DNA of 64,000 bases, from contig JAFFJZ010000001.1 in assembly GCA_018340375.1 (NCBI GenBank), positions 57,342,001 to 57,406,000 of the forward strand, in the 5' to 3' direction. Origin of the DNA: Gonatopus flavifemur. Taxonomy: Eukaryota; Arthropoda; Insecta; Hymenoptera; Dryinidae. Positions within the stretch are counted from its first letter, which is position 1. Each line of letters opens with the position of its first letter. This document shows, piece by piece, positions 46,505-59,749 of this stretch. Below the pieces are notes generated by a model that was not told the origin of the DNA, ran no database searches, and saw only the letters and a program-made list of their open reading frames with translations. A program made the position numbers and the translations under genes.

Positions 46505-48670
46505 ATGTCGTTTGCGAAGCTGTTTGAATCCTTAAGTAATGGGAAATTCCCGAGAGGGAAGTGTTCTATCAGATTCCGAATATGAAGGGTTGTGTTTTCT
46601 GGTTCCTGTTACATATGTTTCCAATTATCGTTACTATGCGTGACGAGATGACGGAAATATTGCGAATTATCTAATTTCACAGTTGATTGTAAAGCGTTCA
46701 TATTCTGAGTAGCAATTCAATCAAGATTCTATCGAAGAGGTATGTTTAGGTACAGTTGCATGAGTGGATATTTGCGGTAAATAGAGCTACAATTAACTAC
46801 TCTTGAAAGTATAACGTAACGGAACGGAAGGTTCGGTTAAAAGTGATTTTAAAATGTAGGTATTCTCGGAATATCCTTTGAAAATTTTAAACTTTCGATG
46901 GAATTCTTTAATTGAGATTATCCGAGTGTTGGAATGAGAATTGATGGTTGGTTCACGATCAAAGTTTTGAATTTGATTTCTGCAGCATCAACAAAATTGA
47001 TATTTCACAATTAAGATTATTGTCTAGTATTTGAATTCTGTAGAATTAAACGAAAATCACATCCCACGTGATAAACTTTTCTAGAATAATCAGGAATATA
47101 ATTGTAAATTGAAGGAGGAAATAGTTACACGCGAAAATCCGTGAATACTGAAAGTTCTTCTGAACAATCTTCATTGCGTAATTTGGCGTTGATGTATATA
47201 CATTGTAGCATAAAGAATCGCTTGATTAGAAATAAGTTTGATGTATAATTTCGCCTTGTTTTTGGCTTGAAAATATGTCATTTTCGTTCAATCAGAATTT
47301 CCCTCGCCCTTTCCTGCTTAAAAATCTTATTAACGAAAACCGATTGAAAAAATTTGAATTAAATGAATCTAGATTTCTCATCAGAAATTTTTTATTAACC
47401 CAATTCTTATTCAACATCACTGATTTTTTATTCCAGGGGCACTTTTTATTCAGATATTTCCCAACTAGTCTGATTTAAAATGCGCATCTGATTTATCACA
47501 ATTGATTCTTATTCATCGTGAAGAAGGAGTCTGAGGCGTCCGATTACTTCTCATTACTAAATCATTTGTTTATCCGTAATTAACAATAGGTTTTAATCAG
47601 GATTTTTGAGCAGAGTTAGGAATAACGTTGAACACAGTTTAACGTAAGGATGTTTCCATCAGGATTTCCATCAATTTCGAATACTTTTTTTGAATATTCT
47701 TTTCCCGAATTGGACATTTGTTCCAATAAACGTTCCAAATTTCACCGATATGCATTTAGTTATGAAGCACAATTTCTTGCGTTACCATCAACCTTAAATG
47801 TATCAAATTTAAGGATCTCATTATGCAATTCGACGACGAATGAGTTTTAAATTATCATGTTCATTTCTCAACAAAAATATACCAACGACTCTTTTTAGAT
47901 ATCCGAGAAAACGTGAAAAGATATTTTTAAAAATGAATCGTACCTTGAAAAACATCTTTTTTGTATTACGAGGAATATTTTAAAGAAGTCTTTTATAAAA
48001 CTTTGTCCGAATGACATGATATTCGACCTGTTCCTGCAGTATCTGTGCAGTTTGATGGATTTTTAAATATCATACTTGATGGTCAGTATTTTTGTATTAT
48101 CTTGTTCAGAGATAGGGGTTTTATATACCTCTTATATGCCTTTCGTATGCAACCTATGTGACCTGAATATACAAATACATAATACAAAAATAGTTATGAA
48201 ATCATTCAAGAGAAAAAATGGTTGATTGTTTCGTACGCAGGAGCGTTCATGATTTTATGAATTACTACGAACAAGTTTCCTTGAAATCAATCAAAAACGA
48301 AAAAAATATGCCCTCAATGAAAAGAACATTCTTTCGGTGCATAAAAAGAGCTGTACAGTTGTTGTTTTCTCATTTCATCAAATAAACAAAATCATAATGA
48401 GAATTTGTTTATTTGATAAGGAAAGGTGTAATATAATCACACAATTAAAATGAGTTAGAATTTATCCACATTTCAATGGAGGAATTTCCATCCCTTGATT
48501 CTGAGGAAATTGTAATTGAGGAATTATTTTGTGTGTGAGTGCAACACTCATCGGAAACAATGATAACTTGGCCAAAGCGTGGGTAAAAATTAAGTCGGGC
48601 ATCTTCATTTCACTTTTGACTCGGGATTGGAAAGTCAAAGGTGTGATCATGATCAAAGCAAAACCATACT
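46505..48670. other. Intergenic, no supported feature
   Basis: AT-rich, no recognisable repeats or coding frames. Confidence 0.4.
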
Positions 48671-48679
48671 CTTTGAATC

Positions 48680-48944
48680 CGAAGGAGTGGAAAATCATGC
48701 ATTCCACTCTACCAAACCTCAGAAGTGAGCCAGTCTGCTTCAAGTGGGATTCCCACTCATTTCGAGTGAACTCTCACTCTCTTAGAGTGAAAAGTTCACT
48801 TTAGAATTGGAATGGCTGTAAGTTCTCAACCTCAAACCTGAAATTACCACTTCAAAAGAGTGGAAATTTCACTAGAAATGTCGACAAGCTCACTTTTGGT
48901 TGACCGAGCAATGAAATCTCACTCCAAAAATTTTAGAGAGTGTA
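48680..48944. mobile_element. GAGTGAAA-family foldback (copy 2)
   Basis: AGAAGTGAGCCAGTCTGCTT on the left and AAAGTGAGCTTGTCGACATT (inverted) on the right. The right end TTTTAGAGAGTGTA matches copy 1. The left end is degraded. Confidence 0.8.
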
Positions 48945-48949
48945 TACGT

Positions 48950-50820
48950 AACAAATTTTATTGTACCGATTCTTAGAAAGGATAGGGACTTGGTGTCAGG
49001 TGCTTCGCAATGATAACGAATACCAGTCAACATCGGAGACCCAGCCAACAAAATCGAGGCAGTGCTTCTGCCATGGAAGCGAGAGACGTACGCGGCTGAA
49101 TTTATGTGTGGAAAATGGAAGTGACTCAAAGGTGGATAAGAGGGGTGTCAAGACAGTGCTAAGTTATAGATTGAATCGTAGATGTACTATGATAACAGGC
49201 AGGGTGTGGATACAAGAAAATCTACTACGTTGCTACCGATGCGCTGCTGGTAGCAAAAACGCAGATTTGAAAGCACTTTGCTGGATGGGGAGAGTGTGAT
49301 AAACTGATCACGTTACCATGGAAACGATAAGTTGACATAGAACCGGTTGTCAGTTCATTTAACTCCTATTCTAAACCTCTAATCAAGGCCAAAACGAATG
49401 GTAATGAATCCCGTATACTTTTCTAGAAAGAAAGGGACAAAAAGGAGAGATAGAGGCAAGGCGGCCAATGCACTTGAATGAAAACAGTTGACGATCATGA
49501 AATGTGAAAGGAATTTTGCCACTGTTCAATACCCGATCTTATGGACGAGTAATAATAATGATCCTTGACAGACTGGATCCTTTCTCTAGAGGATATATAG
49601 AATTTTTATCGATATCGTATAAAAATCTGTACAAATTACGTATTTTTCCTTTCATAAAACACTCAAGTAACACAAGAGAATTTTAAACATTCTGCGTTAA
49701 TTCTGAGATCATGCATGGGATGTGCAGGTGAGACTGTTTTAAGAGAATTCGAAAAATACATTTTAAGAATATGTATAGAATATACTTAGTATACTCAGAA
49801 CTTCAAGGGCCTTCTTAGCATTTCTAACCTGTTGTGCTACTTGGGCAGGATGGATCTGTTTCAGGATTGATATCACTATCGACAAGATGTTGGGGAACTA
49901 CAACGCCAAAACATTTGCCCATTCTTCTGATAGAATTTAATAAACTATTTACGTGAAAATAACTTCATGATATTTTTTATGAAGTTAAAGCAAGATTATT
50001 TGTTCGAGAGTGTGTATAAAAACCATCAGAGCCAAATTTCAGATACGTTTGTGGAGATCAATTTATGTGTATTTGCACTCTAAAGAAGAATTGTTAGAAG
50101 AGTTTTCTTTGAAAAAAATGGTGGTAGCAAAGTGACTTCCATGTTCAATTTTATGGACTTTTTCCATATATGTTTTGAATTACTCATCACCAGAAAGGTT
50201 GTGGAATTTCTCAGGAAGGAGAAAAAATCCCGTCATATTTATTTCACTGCGTCCAAATAAAGATTTACCGAATGAAAATGCAATCTTCTCTTAGTAACGA
50301 AGCTCATTTAAAACTTCACTCCGGCTGGCGATATGGGTATCTAATCAGTATTCTAATCCAGAACAAACTAAGTAAAATCTACATGGATGTAAATGAATCT
50401 TGTTAAATCCAAAAATGGACCATATAGATTCACTTAGATTTGGATAGACCTAGTTTGATTTACATAGATCTAAATTAATAAAACTTCACGTCCATCAGGG
50501 GCAATTTGCGTATTTTCGGATGAAATTAATTAGATTTCCATGGATTTAGGTAGATCTAAGTTGATTTTAATCACCTAATTAGACGGGGAAAATATTATCT
50601 CATAAATTACGATGTTAAAATCGTAGAACAGGACTATAATTGAAAAAGCAGGGATTGTCAGATATCAGAGACAGATATTGCTGTTGAGATCGTGATATTC
50701 GATGTAATTTAACCAAAACAACAGCACAATTCACGGTATTTAAATAATGCATGAATAAACTGATTCCGCAGATAAAGTCCTCCGCTACGATTTTCACTTC
50801 GTAATTTATAAGATAATATT
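48950..50820. other. Intergenic; GC-richer patch and repeat ends
   Basis: 48960-49300 is less AT-rich and open in one + frame (112 codons, no ATG-anchored domain or family match). CCTGTTGTGCTACTTGGGCA at 49829 is a CCCARGTAGCACA-type element end, and 50340-50590 carries ATAGATCTAA-type repeats. Confidence 0.35.
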
Positions 50821-50827
50821 TTCTCCA

Positions 50828-51079
50828 CACTGAGAGAAGAGTTTATTTGTATTTAATAAATATTGTTTTGGATGGGGCGAAATAAATATTTATTACATAC
50901 AAACATGACTCATTATCCTCAGATAAGGTTTAATAACAGTTAAAAAATGTCGTATGAAGTTTTTGAACAATTAATCAACTTTATTTATAGTTAATGAGCC
51001 AAGTTTATGTGGAAAAAATATTTATTTCGCCGTATCCAAAGTAAGCTTTATTAAATACAAATAAACTCTTCTCTCAGTG
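50828..51079. mobile_element. Foldback, CACTGAGAGAAGAG ends
   Basis: CACTGAGAGAAGAGTTTATT and, inverted at 51079, the same 20 bases. Arms share ATTTAATAAA and AATAAATATT(T)(A/T)TT words. Confidence 0.88.
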
Positions 51080-51149
51080 CATAGTTGAAACAACCAACTG
51101 GTTAATTAGAATAATCATTATTCTTTGGCTGTTGTAATCATGATTTTGC

Positions 51150-51285
51150 TTTTTGGGCGCTAAATTCTCTACGAATAAAGGAAAAGTCCACCAGATTATG
51201 GTGAAGAATTCCCCATCTATGGAGGAACTTTGCTGCCACCAGTTTTCAGGGGAAAATTCCAGAATCATTTTTTACAGGGTAGTGA
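51150..51285. mobile_element. Truncated relative of the 30169-30423 foldback
   Basis: GGAAAAGTCCACCAGATTATGG, ATTCCCCATCTATGGAGGAA and TTTTTTACAGGGTA match the right half of that element. Confidence 0.75.
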
Positions 51286-52116
51286 AATTTCCTTTCTCCG
51301 TACAATCAAGCAGTTACCACGAACTAGGGATGCACACAAGACTGGTGTCAAGAATTCGAAAAATCATCGATATCCAACATTTTTACTCTTTGTCATGAAT
51401 AGTTTGTTAGATTGAATTGAAGCTTCGCGTGGAACGAAACGAAGTGGAGGTCAATTCAATCGAATTAATTAAGATATATATATATCGAAATATGTATTGA
51501 GCGTAGAACCGAGATGAGATCAAGACTGACAAACGAGACCGCCAATATACCTGGGCGTATTTTGTCTACAAGATCAGGATGATTTATTATGTATGAAGTT
51601 AGCAGTCAATGCGTTAAATTTTTCATTGGAACATATAAATATTACACTGTAAAGTTTTTATGGGAAGTTTTTATGTTCGCAAGTAATTAACACATATACT
51701 TATACCAGAGAGAAGATGAGAACGCTCACGGCCGGGGTTCCATTGCTAGTAAGTGGATCACGTGAAACAGACCCACCGACTCCCTCTCTCATTTTTTCCT
51801 TTTTCAATTCGTGATAATAAAGAATCATATCCATTCAGAATCGTACGTATTGAAAAGTATTCAAAAGAAATGTGTAGTTTTTGGTTATTAAAAAATCAAA
51901 TCGCTGTGGGTCTACTTTCATGATCCAACCGCCAGGAGGCCAGTGGAACTTTTACCAGCTGCTTATCCGTTAGGGATTTCCTGTATTTTACCTAAAATTT
52001 ACTGGAGAATAATAGTAAAAAATCCCATAAAGTTTGGAATCTTCAGTTGAATTTATTTCATATCCATGTGACGGAAATTGATTTATTATCCCATGATTTG
52101 AATTTTCTGGCTGCAT

Positions 52117-52394
52117 TCAAAGGAAAAAAGTTGCTGAAACAGCAAACCTCGAAAATTTGCTTTGCTGATATGGCAAAACTTGTTGCTGAATTAGCAAAAA
52201 ATTTGTTATCACAGTCAAAATCTTGCTCTTCCAACAAGCGCTTGCCATTCAGCAATCCGGAATTGTCCAGCAAACGGATAGCAAATTTTGCTGAATCAGC
52301 AAATACGTTGTTAAAATAGCAATATTTTTGGTGCTAATTCAGCAAAGTAGATTTTTCGGAATCGCTTCTCCAGCAAGAATTTTTCTCAGAGTGT
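52117..52394. mobile_element. AGCAAA-family foldback (second copy of 12771 type)
   Basis: Shares CTTTGCTGATATGGCAAAAC, CAAGCGCTTGCCATTCAGCA and TTTTTCGGAATCGCTT with the 12771-13070 copy; ends AAGGAAAAAAGTTGCTGAAA and AATTTTTCTCAGAGTG. Confidence 0.88.
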
Positions 52395-52399
52395 GGTGC

Positions 52400-53960
52400 G
52401 TATAGGAAAATTCAATTATTTTTTTACAGTGCATGATAGTCGGTTGTTTTTGAGTCTCGACGGCAATTTCGTGTGTATCCCTATAGTACGAAAATGAATA
52501 ACCCTCGAATCAAATTCTGTGGCTGAATTTTAGTGATTACAGAAAAAGAATTTGGATTTGTAGCTCAGCCGTTTGCTGTAGCAGCTAAATTTAGCTGCAA
52601 GAGCTGATTTAATCGCTGCTCGTGTTCGTCATAGCTATTTGAGTGTCGTCCCTAAACTTTTTCCCATCTCCCTATTCAAGATGTCTGCAACTTCTCTCCC
52701 CGGAGAGAAGAAATTTTTGTAAGGTAAATGTGTGGTATTCGCTCACGTGGGTCTTGCGAGTTCTGTTCCGTAGATTGAGATATCTCTTTTGCATTAATCT
52801 AAAAAAGAAAGATCCAAAAATGTTGTGTGGGTTCTCGTAGTTCAGTCGCTTGCAACAACGTGGAAGCGATTTTAAATTATGCATCATATATAACAGCGCG
52901 TGTAAGAATTGAATAACAAGCCTCTGAGAATTATTGCTCTCGATCTCAGCGATTTGCTGCATGAATTTGGATTTAGTATCACAAAGAATCATCGAAATCA
53001 AGTTTTTTACATATAAGAATTGAATGTTTCAATCCAAAGATTTATAACCACGAAATGAATCAAATCTGTTGCTCTTTTTTGAATCAACACGCATTGTCCA
53101 TCATCAACATCACATACCTTTAAAGATATACACACATATAAATCGTCCAACCAATTTTTTTTTGGACTACCACTTTTTGCTCATCATTTTTAAAACAATC
53201 CTATTCGAAATCACATTGAACTATTTTTGACGTAATAAATTGTTCCACCAAATGACGTCAATGTCGCTCATCATTATTATGATCCGAAATCTCGCTTACT
53301 AATAAGTTATTTATGCGAATCGGAGTTGATTTTTTCATCGAATTCAACAGAATCTATCAATTTTCATGATACGATCAAGGTGCATGAATTAAACACGCGC
53401 TGACACTCGATCATTATTACATTATTCACATTGTATCTCGTAGCTACGTATAATCATTTTTCATAATACATTTTCAACACCGTTCCTCGCTTCTGCAAGA
53501 AACAAGAACCTTTCAAGCATGCACATACAGTTTCAATGAATAATAATCACGCAAATATCAGAAAACTTGTATCTTTGTATAGTTATTTGCTCATTCTTTG
53601 TACTTTGTATTGACAAAAAAAAACACATCACTTGTATCGGAATCAACTTCTACGCGATCGAAAAATTCATTATTCGAACAAAACGGATTGTTTTAAAAAT
53701 AATACTTTGGGTAACACTTTTTATATACCTTTATCGGTATCCTCCGACATATTATTGTTTACCACGCGTGTGGTTTATTCAACACCAAAAGAAACAATTA
53801 AAATCCACAAACAGGAATCATCACTGACAAGATCGATGCGATTAATGTTATATTTCACATACATGACACTTTGGAAACTATTTTAAACTGTTCAACTGTC
53901 AAATGTGAGAGAAGCGTCAGCGGTGAACGTAGCGTGAATATAAACAAGAATTGAATGGAG
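52400..53960. other. Intergenic, weak open frames only
   Basis: A 109-codon - frame (52672-53001) has no recognisable domain. TAGCAGCTAAATTTAGCTGC near 52578 is a TAGCTGCAGCTA-family relic. Confidence 0.35.
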
Positions 53961-53980
53961 ACAGCGGAGATCTGGTGAGC

Positions 53981-53988
53981 ATATAAAG
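53981..53988 (+). promoter_or_regulatory. Possible TATA-box promoter
   Basis: ATATAAAG in a locally GC-richer stretch (GCGGAGATCTGGTGAGC before it, CGCTAGCATCGCGGTTTCAG after it). No downstream exon could be assigned, so the promoter call is tentative. Confidence 0.25.
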
Positions 53989-54365
53989 CGCTAGCATCGC
54001 GGTTTCAGGTCTATGGTTAAGAGAGGGGATCAACAAGTGCATTAATTAGCCGGCTGAAATGTTTTGATCTTGCTTGGCTTGTTTTTTTCTGCTTTTCTCT
54101 CTCACTTTATTCGCTATTGTTAAACATGCGGGAATTGGACATTTTTGGCAATTGGACCCACGACTGTAGGTTCGAGGAAGATTTCATCTAATCTCGGAAT
54201 GACGTGTGCAAGATCGCGACATTCCAGAAATGCGTACGGAATAATCACATGAAATTACCGTGTGTTGAGTGAAGGCGTTCCAGCTGCAAGGAATGCACTG
54301 GGAAATTTTCTATATCTCTCGATTTAGTTAAAACAAGAGCTGAAGACTCTACCCAACCAGGAATT

Positions 54366-54920
54366 TACAACAGGCGCAGTACTGCACCAGTACTTTCCAA
54401 GACTGGTACACTGAGAAAACAGATATCTTGAAAAATACCATAATTTATGGATTTTCAGCGCTGGTCTGACCCGAGTCGGAATATTCACTTGCATGAATCT
54501 CTAAAAGTACCATAATTTCTTGGACTTTTTGAAATAAGTATGGTACCTTCCGTATAAAAGTCCAAGACATTATGGTACTTTTAGAGGTTTTTCAGGTAAA
54601 TATTTAGACTCGGTCAGACCAGCGCAGAAAATCCATAAATTATGCTACTTTTTAAGATACCTTTTTCTCCGTGTAGGGTACTGGCATTTGTCTGGGATGA
54701 TAACGCTTTTCTGTACTGGGGATTGAGTACTAATACTATTATTCGCAATCAGTGCAGTGCCTGTACTGGACCAGTACCTGGCCGGTATTGAGCTCTCAGT
54801 ATTGGTCTATCAGTACAGGCATAGTACCGCACTTCTATGTCTCCAGTACTGATCCCGTAAGTGTTGGCCAAGCGTTGAAGACCCAATACTGGCACTGCAC
54901 TGCACCTGTTGTCAAAATTG
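54366..54920. mobile_element. CAGTACTGG-family foldback (outer host)
   Basis: Left AACAGGCGCAGTACTGCACC and right, inverted, AACAGGTGCAGTGCAGTGCC. The interior tiles GTACTGG/CCAGTAC. Interrupted by the element at 54409-54673. Confidence 0.75.
54409..54673. mobile_element. Nested TA-flanked foldback, ATACCATAATTTATGG arms
   Basis: TA|CACTGAGAAAACAGATATCT and AAGATACCTTTTTCTCCGTG|TA. Arms share CATAAATTATG-type words, AGCGCTGGTCTGACC and CTCTAAAAGTACCATAAT. Confidence 0.9.
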
Positions 54921-55280
54921 GCATTATTCGGATTTTTCTGAATGAGCACGTACAGAGAAAGACTGATCAAAGGCAAGTAGAGGGCGAATGGAGCACATAC
55001 GAATAATATTTGGAACGAAGTTTAAAACTAAAGAAACGTGTTAGAGTTCCAACATTCTTGTGCAACAACACAATTCGACACCTATGAAGTTTACCATTGT
55101 AGTTTAGCATCTTATTCATTGACCCTTAGCGTCAATTGACGCTGGGACTCCTGATCATTCAAAAATAATACCTCAAGTCTGCGTTAAAACCATTTGATAC
55201 GCTTCGTGGAAATTAATAGTATTATTCACGAAATGATATTGAAACTCCATGAAGCGTAATTGAAATGTTTAATTCTAGTA

Positions 55281-55496
55281 CACTGAGAGAAGTGGAATGT
55301 AATGATCACCATGTACAAATAGTAATTTTGTGGGACAACTTTGCGAATTTGGTTTCGGATACTATAGAGAATCGTAACAATGTTCATGCACATGGGAATG
55401 GTTACCATTTACATGAAGATGGATACCAAATAACCTGATTCTGTCATTCAACTACTATTTTCGCATGGTAATGGTTACAGTTCACTTCTCTCAGTG
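55281..55496. mobile_element. TA-flanked foldback, CACTGAGAGAAGTG ends
   Basis: TA|CACTGAGAGAAGTGGAA and TTCACTTCTCTCAGTG|TA. The interior has ATGGTTACCAT words. Confidence 0.88.
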
Positions 55497-55628
55497 TACT
55501 TCACAGCAAGCAAGTACTCACACAACATTCGGAGGTTCTTGAAACGTGCGGCGAATGTTTCAAAGCATTTAAAACACCTTCAGGATGTTTTCAAAATATC
55601 TAAGAAACTTTTCGCTGTTGGAGTAGTT

Positions 55629-55840
55629 CACTGTAACAAAAATTGGGGAATTCATTGAGAAATTCCTCGATAATTCAGGCAGCAATTAACCCAAGGAAGA
55701 ACTCAAAAAATTCCCAGAATTTTGGTAATTATGCTAAAAAATGTGGTAAAAATACTAATTTTCTGGTAATTCTACCAAGAGATGGGGTAATTGCTTCTCA
55801 ATATATTCCGGTAAATTTACCGACATTATTTTTCACAGTG
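55629..55840. mobile_element. Foldback, CACTGTAAC / TTTTTCACAGTG ends
   Basis: Interior AAATTCCTCGATAATTC, GGTAATTATGC and GGTAATTCTACC words. Right end GGTAAATTTACCGACATT. Confidence 0.75.
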
Positions 55841-55845
55841 TCCGC

Positions 55846-55994
55846 ACGGGAGAAGGTGGAAAAATTCACCATATAGGGTAGAAAATGCGTCACTTCAAGC
55901 TATATATTCAAATAATTCACATAAAAATTTCCATATAAAGACTTGAGGCGATGCGCTGTCGGTAAATTTCACCATTTTCTGTTTTCCGTGCATT
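55846..55994. mobile_element. Foldback, CACGGGAGAAGGTGG ends
   Basis: CACGGGAGAAGGTGGAAAAA and its inverted partner TTTCACCATTTTCTGTTTTC followed by CGTG. It starts six bases after the previous element. Confidence 0.65.
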
Positions 55995-56045
55995 ATAGTG
56001 CGTCCCCATTAGGTGGTGCACTTCGATATATTCAATGAAATATCT

Positions 56046-56210
56046 TCTGTGTGAGAAACGTTGATTCTGCTAACAAACTTTTGTATGGCAGCAAAAAGAT
56101 TTGATTGCATCAACAATTTTTCTTACGTTTCTAAAAATCTTGCTTGCAGATGCTGTAGTACAAACTGACTAGTTTGATATGCTAGCAATAATTTTTTCTC
56201 TTTCTGTATG
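56046..56210. mobile_element. Diverged relative of the 37373-37599 foldback
   Basis: TATGGCAGCAAAAAGATTTG, AGATGCTGTAGTACAAACTG and TTTTTTCTCTTTCTG resemble that family's right half. Confidence 0.5.
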
Positions 56211-56462
56211 ATTTATATACCTTTCATTTGTGGTAGAAATTCCCATTTTACCAAATATTCTTCATAGATTGGTTTAGATGATTTTTTTCCGGATATAGAA
56301 CAGGACAAGGACAGCCTGTAAATGTTTCAAGAACATTATTCTCGTTTTGTATTATTACAAGGAGAATCTGTAGATTTTATTCGAGTACTGCTATGAAATA
56401 GAAGAGCATGGTATCGATTACAGCATAATCAATGTCACGCTTATCTTTTGTTTTCACAAGGA

Positions 56463-56659
56463 CACTGTAAAAAATTTCTTTGTGAGTTTAAAAAAAACGT
56501 TTGGAAGTTTTTCACAGAAACATTCTTTCTGGTGTATGATTTCTCAACAAAATTTGGAGAAAATCAAACATTTCTGTCGGTTGATCAAAACTTTTGATTT
56601 TCTACATATTTTGTTACACATCTTTTTTTTATAACTTCACAAAGAAATTTTTTACAATG
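56463..56659. mobile_element. Foldback, CACTGTAAAAAATTTCTTTG ends
   Basis: CACTGTAAAAAATTTCTTTG at the left; the right end is the same 20 bases inverted, with one change (CAATG instead of CAGTG). Confidence 0.88.
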
Positions 56660-57242
56660 GACATTCGTTTAACTTATGCAACATGCAAAAATATGTGAAT
56701 GTTATTGGGCTTGCAAGGGAATTTATTTTTCAAGAGTTTGGGAATGAATGTTTTAGTTGCAGAGTTAACAATCATACTCCGACCACAGAGCAGTTCAACA
56801 AAAATTGTAAGTAAATCTCACAGTATACGTTTGGTATCTTCGAAATCCCTCTAACGCCATGTAAATCCGACAATAGTGGCATGAAATTCTCAATCTGAGA
56901 AAAATTGATGCGTCGTGTAACATGGAATTGTCCGTGAAAGCGTTCTGAATAAGTAAAACGTTTTTATTTCGAATAATTGATTACGAATCTTATACAAGTA
57001 GTTCAACATTCGGACTCTGAGCAAATGGATAAAAAAAAAAAACCAACAGAAAGGCCGCATCGGCAAACCCAAGTGGACACAATAATTATGTTTTTCAGAG
57101 CAAAATTTTTTAGATAGACAGAATTATCAATTTTCTAATGAATATTGGACGAGCCATTGGTTTCATTATCTTGATCATTCATTTATATAATTGATGCCTC
57201 TGATATATTCGAGTGAATAACCAATAGCAAGCAAGTCGTATG

Positions 57243-57975
57243 ACCCATGTAACACAGAATATTCTGAGAATATTCTCACAACATCCGTAAAACGTACTGT
57301 ATCGAATATTCTTACAAAGAGCGTAGAAGCTTCGTAAATATTCATAGAAGATTTTTAGAACATTTGAATGGGACTGTTTCGAATATTCTAGGAACGCTCG
57401 TACAATATGCGTACAAAGTTCGTAGGTAGATTGATGAGCAGCGCATGCGCAAGCATTTTGATGACATGAATTCAGTAATGGCGGATAATGTTGTTGACAG
57501 GCGACAGACCCTTGGATAATATATTATTTCAATTTGTACTTGGGGAATGAGAAATTTATCAATGTGCATTTTAATATCCCGAATGTTTTGAGAGCGTCAT
57601 GCGTGAAAAATAATCATTAAAAGTGTGATAAAATATCAAGAAATATTGTATATATCATGATTGCTTGTTGCGATCATAAGTATCTCACCCATCCATGTGA
57701 ATCCATAATATTGCTAAGAATCCATGATTACAGATGTTTAATGAGTGAAAAAATTGATTGTGAATTAGTTTTCGGTTATATTGACAGGAATTTCTATTTT
57801 GACAGCATTTTCTTATAATATTCGTGGCATGAGAATATTTGAAACAGTCTCATTCAAACATTCTGAGAATGTGCGTAGAATATATTCGCACGTCATAAGA
57901 ATCTCCATAGAATATTCGAATATCCTCAACGTATATTCTTAGAACATTCTCAGAACGTGCTTGTGCTACCTGGGT
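57243..57975. mobile_element. 733 bp element, ACCCAKGTARCACA ends, AATATTCT arms
   Basis: Left ACCCATGTAACACAGAATAT and, inverted at the right, ACCCAGGTAGCACAAGCACG. Both arms tile GAATATTCT/AGAATATTC and ATTCTGAGAAT. Confidence 0.8.
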
Positions 57976-58930
57976 GAGAAACATACTTCATTTGAACGAT
58001 TCATCTCCTAAATCAACATGTCTATAGATTATTATAATATATTATTTCAATAAATGATCATTGAGTTACTCACAAAATGGTTAATACATCATTTATTCTT
58101 CAGAAATAAGAAACTGTTTCACCCAAACGATTCCCCTGTAATATCAATCCTTGGTCTGCAAAATCAATGATAATTGGTCTGTAAAGACGTTTCGAACAAT
58201 AAAATTCGAATAACAATGCAGTATGAAAGATTCCCATCCCCCGCCAATAAACAAATTGCTATATTTCACGAATCAATAGCTTAATCGATCGAAAACTTGT
58301 CACAAAATTAGTCCATATGCTAGCGAACGATTTTGTTGCTGTAAAAGTTTTACATCATTTATGTTTAAGAATATTCTTTGAACCAGTTCAAGATGTCTCT
58401 TAGCCGTTAAACCGTGTTTCAGAACTCTAAAAGACACCTAAACATGTTGCATAAGACATCTACAATTTGTTTAAAAGATATATCAAGACATAAATTGTTA
58501 TTCGCGTTTTCGTAGCTCACTCGGTCTCTCTCTTTCACTTTTTCAATACAAAGCATCAGAAATATAGGTTATCGCTTTGGATTAAAAATTTATAAATTTG
58601 TTACTGACTTTGACAAATTTTTTCGACATTATCGTCTTCGGATAGATCTTACGAACCAACCTTGATAAGATTTATCTTGATATTATTTTAAAAAATGAAT
58701 AAGTTCACTATTGGAATTGATTTTAGAAGAAAACAAATGTATGGTTTCAATGTTTTTTACTCCAAAACTATTAATTATGGGAGCGAAATATTGTAAGAGA
58801 CTTGGATTGGTTGAATTTCCGAGACCTATTATCCAGTATTTTTGAAATTTGAAATTCCAACTTTCGGTTTGGGCAATAATTTTCTATTATAGTACTGTTT
58901 GGGTTTCAGCTCGGTTACAAGAAAAAGAAT
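57976..58930. other. Intergenic, no supported feature
   Basis: AT-rich; AGACACCTAAACATG and AGACATCTAC at 58430-58490 are diverged AGACATCTT-family words. Confidence 0.4.
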
Positions 58931-58939
58931 AATATTCTA

Positions 58940-59175
58940 CCCTGGTTTAAAAAAACCATTGATTCTCGCCACATCTCACTAAATTACAGTTGAACTTGGA
59001 CAATGTTCTGGCCGAATCTCATCCAGCAAATGTCAATGAGATTTGGTCAGAAAGAACAGTCGATTCTCGCCAAATCTCACTGAATCTGGGCAAATCTCAT
59101 TGATTCTCGGACAATGTTCTGGCCAAATCTCATTTAATTTCATTTGTCAGAAGGAATGGATTCTTTTAACCAGGG
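58940..59175. mobile_element. TA-flanked CCCTGGTTAAA foldback (copy 2)
   Basis: TA|CCCTGGTTTAAAAAAACC and GGATTCTTTTAACCAGGG|TA. Interior GATTCTCGCCAAATCTCA and ATGTTCTGGCC words. Confidence 0.85.
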
Positions 59176-59403
59176 TAACGCAACGGATCCAGATTATACA
59201 TAGGATAGCTAGCCTAGTGCTTCTAATCAAGTTAAAAATTTCCTGGCACCGCTATGTTTGGAACAGCAACGTGATTAATTGATACAGCCGGTTTTTCGCT
59301 TGGTTAGCAAAACATTCGCTATTCTATATACGATACTTGAATTTGCTGCGGCAGCAAATTTTTTTTCTCCATGAATTGATATTCTGTTTGAATCCAGTTC
59401 TTA

Positions 59404-59659
59404 CACGGAGAAAAATGTATGGTTGCAATAACCAATTCGTTGGTTAAATAAGATCCAACAAATTGATTGGTTATCATGACCAATGATGTGGTTGTAACAA
59501 CCAATTTCGTTGGTTGCTCCAACTGCATTTTTTGACGTGGTCATCATAATCAACAGAATTGATTGTGACACTCACATAATTGGTTGTGACAACCAAGTAA
59601 TTGGCTAGACCATATTTAACCAACGAATTGGTTACTGCAACCATCCATTTTTCTCACCG
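59404..59659. mobile_element. Foldback, AACCAATT/AATTGGTT family
   Basis: TA|CACGGAGAAAAATGTATGG at the left and TTTTTCTCACCG at the right. The interior contains about ten AACCAA/TTGGTT words (GGTTGCAATAACCAATTCGT). Just upstream, 59300-59380 holds half of an AGCAAA-family element. Confidence 0.88.
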
Positions 59660-59749
59660 AAGTCCATTACTTGACTATTTTGTCAGGTAGGGATAGACCA
59701 TATACTTGTGCAAATGGTAGGAAACATCCATCGTTAGTCATTCAACGCA

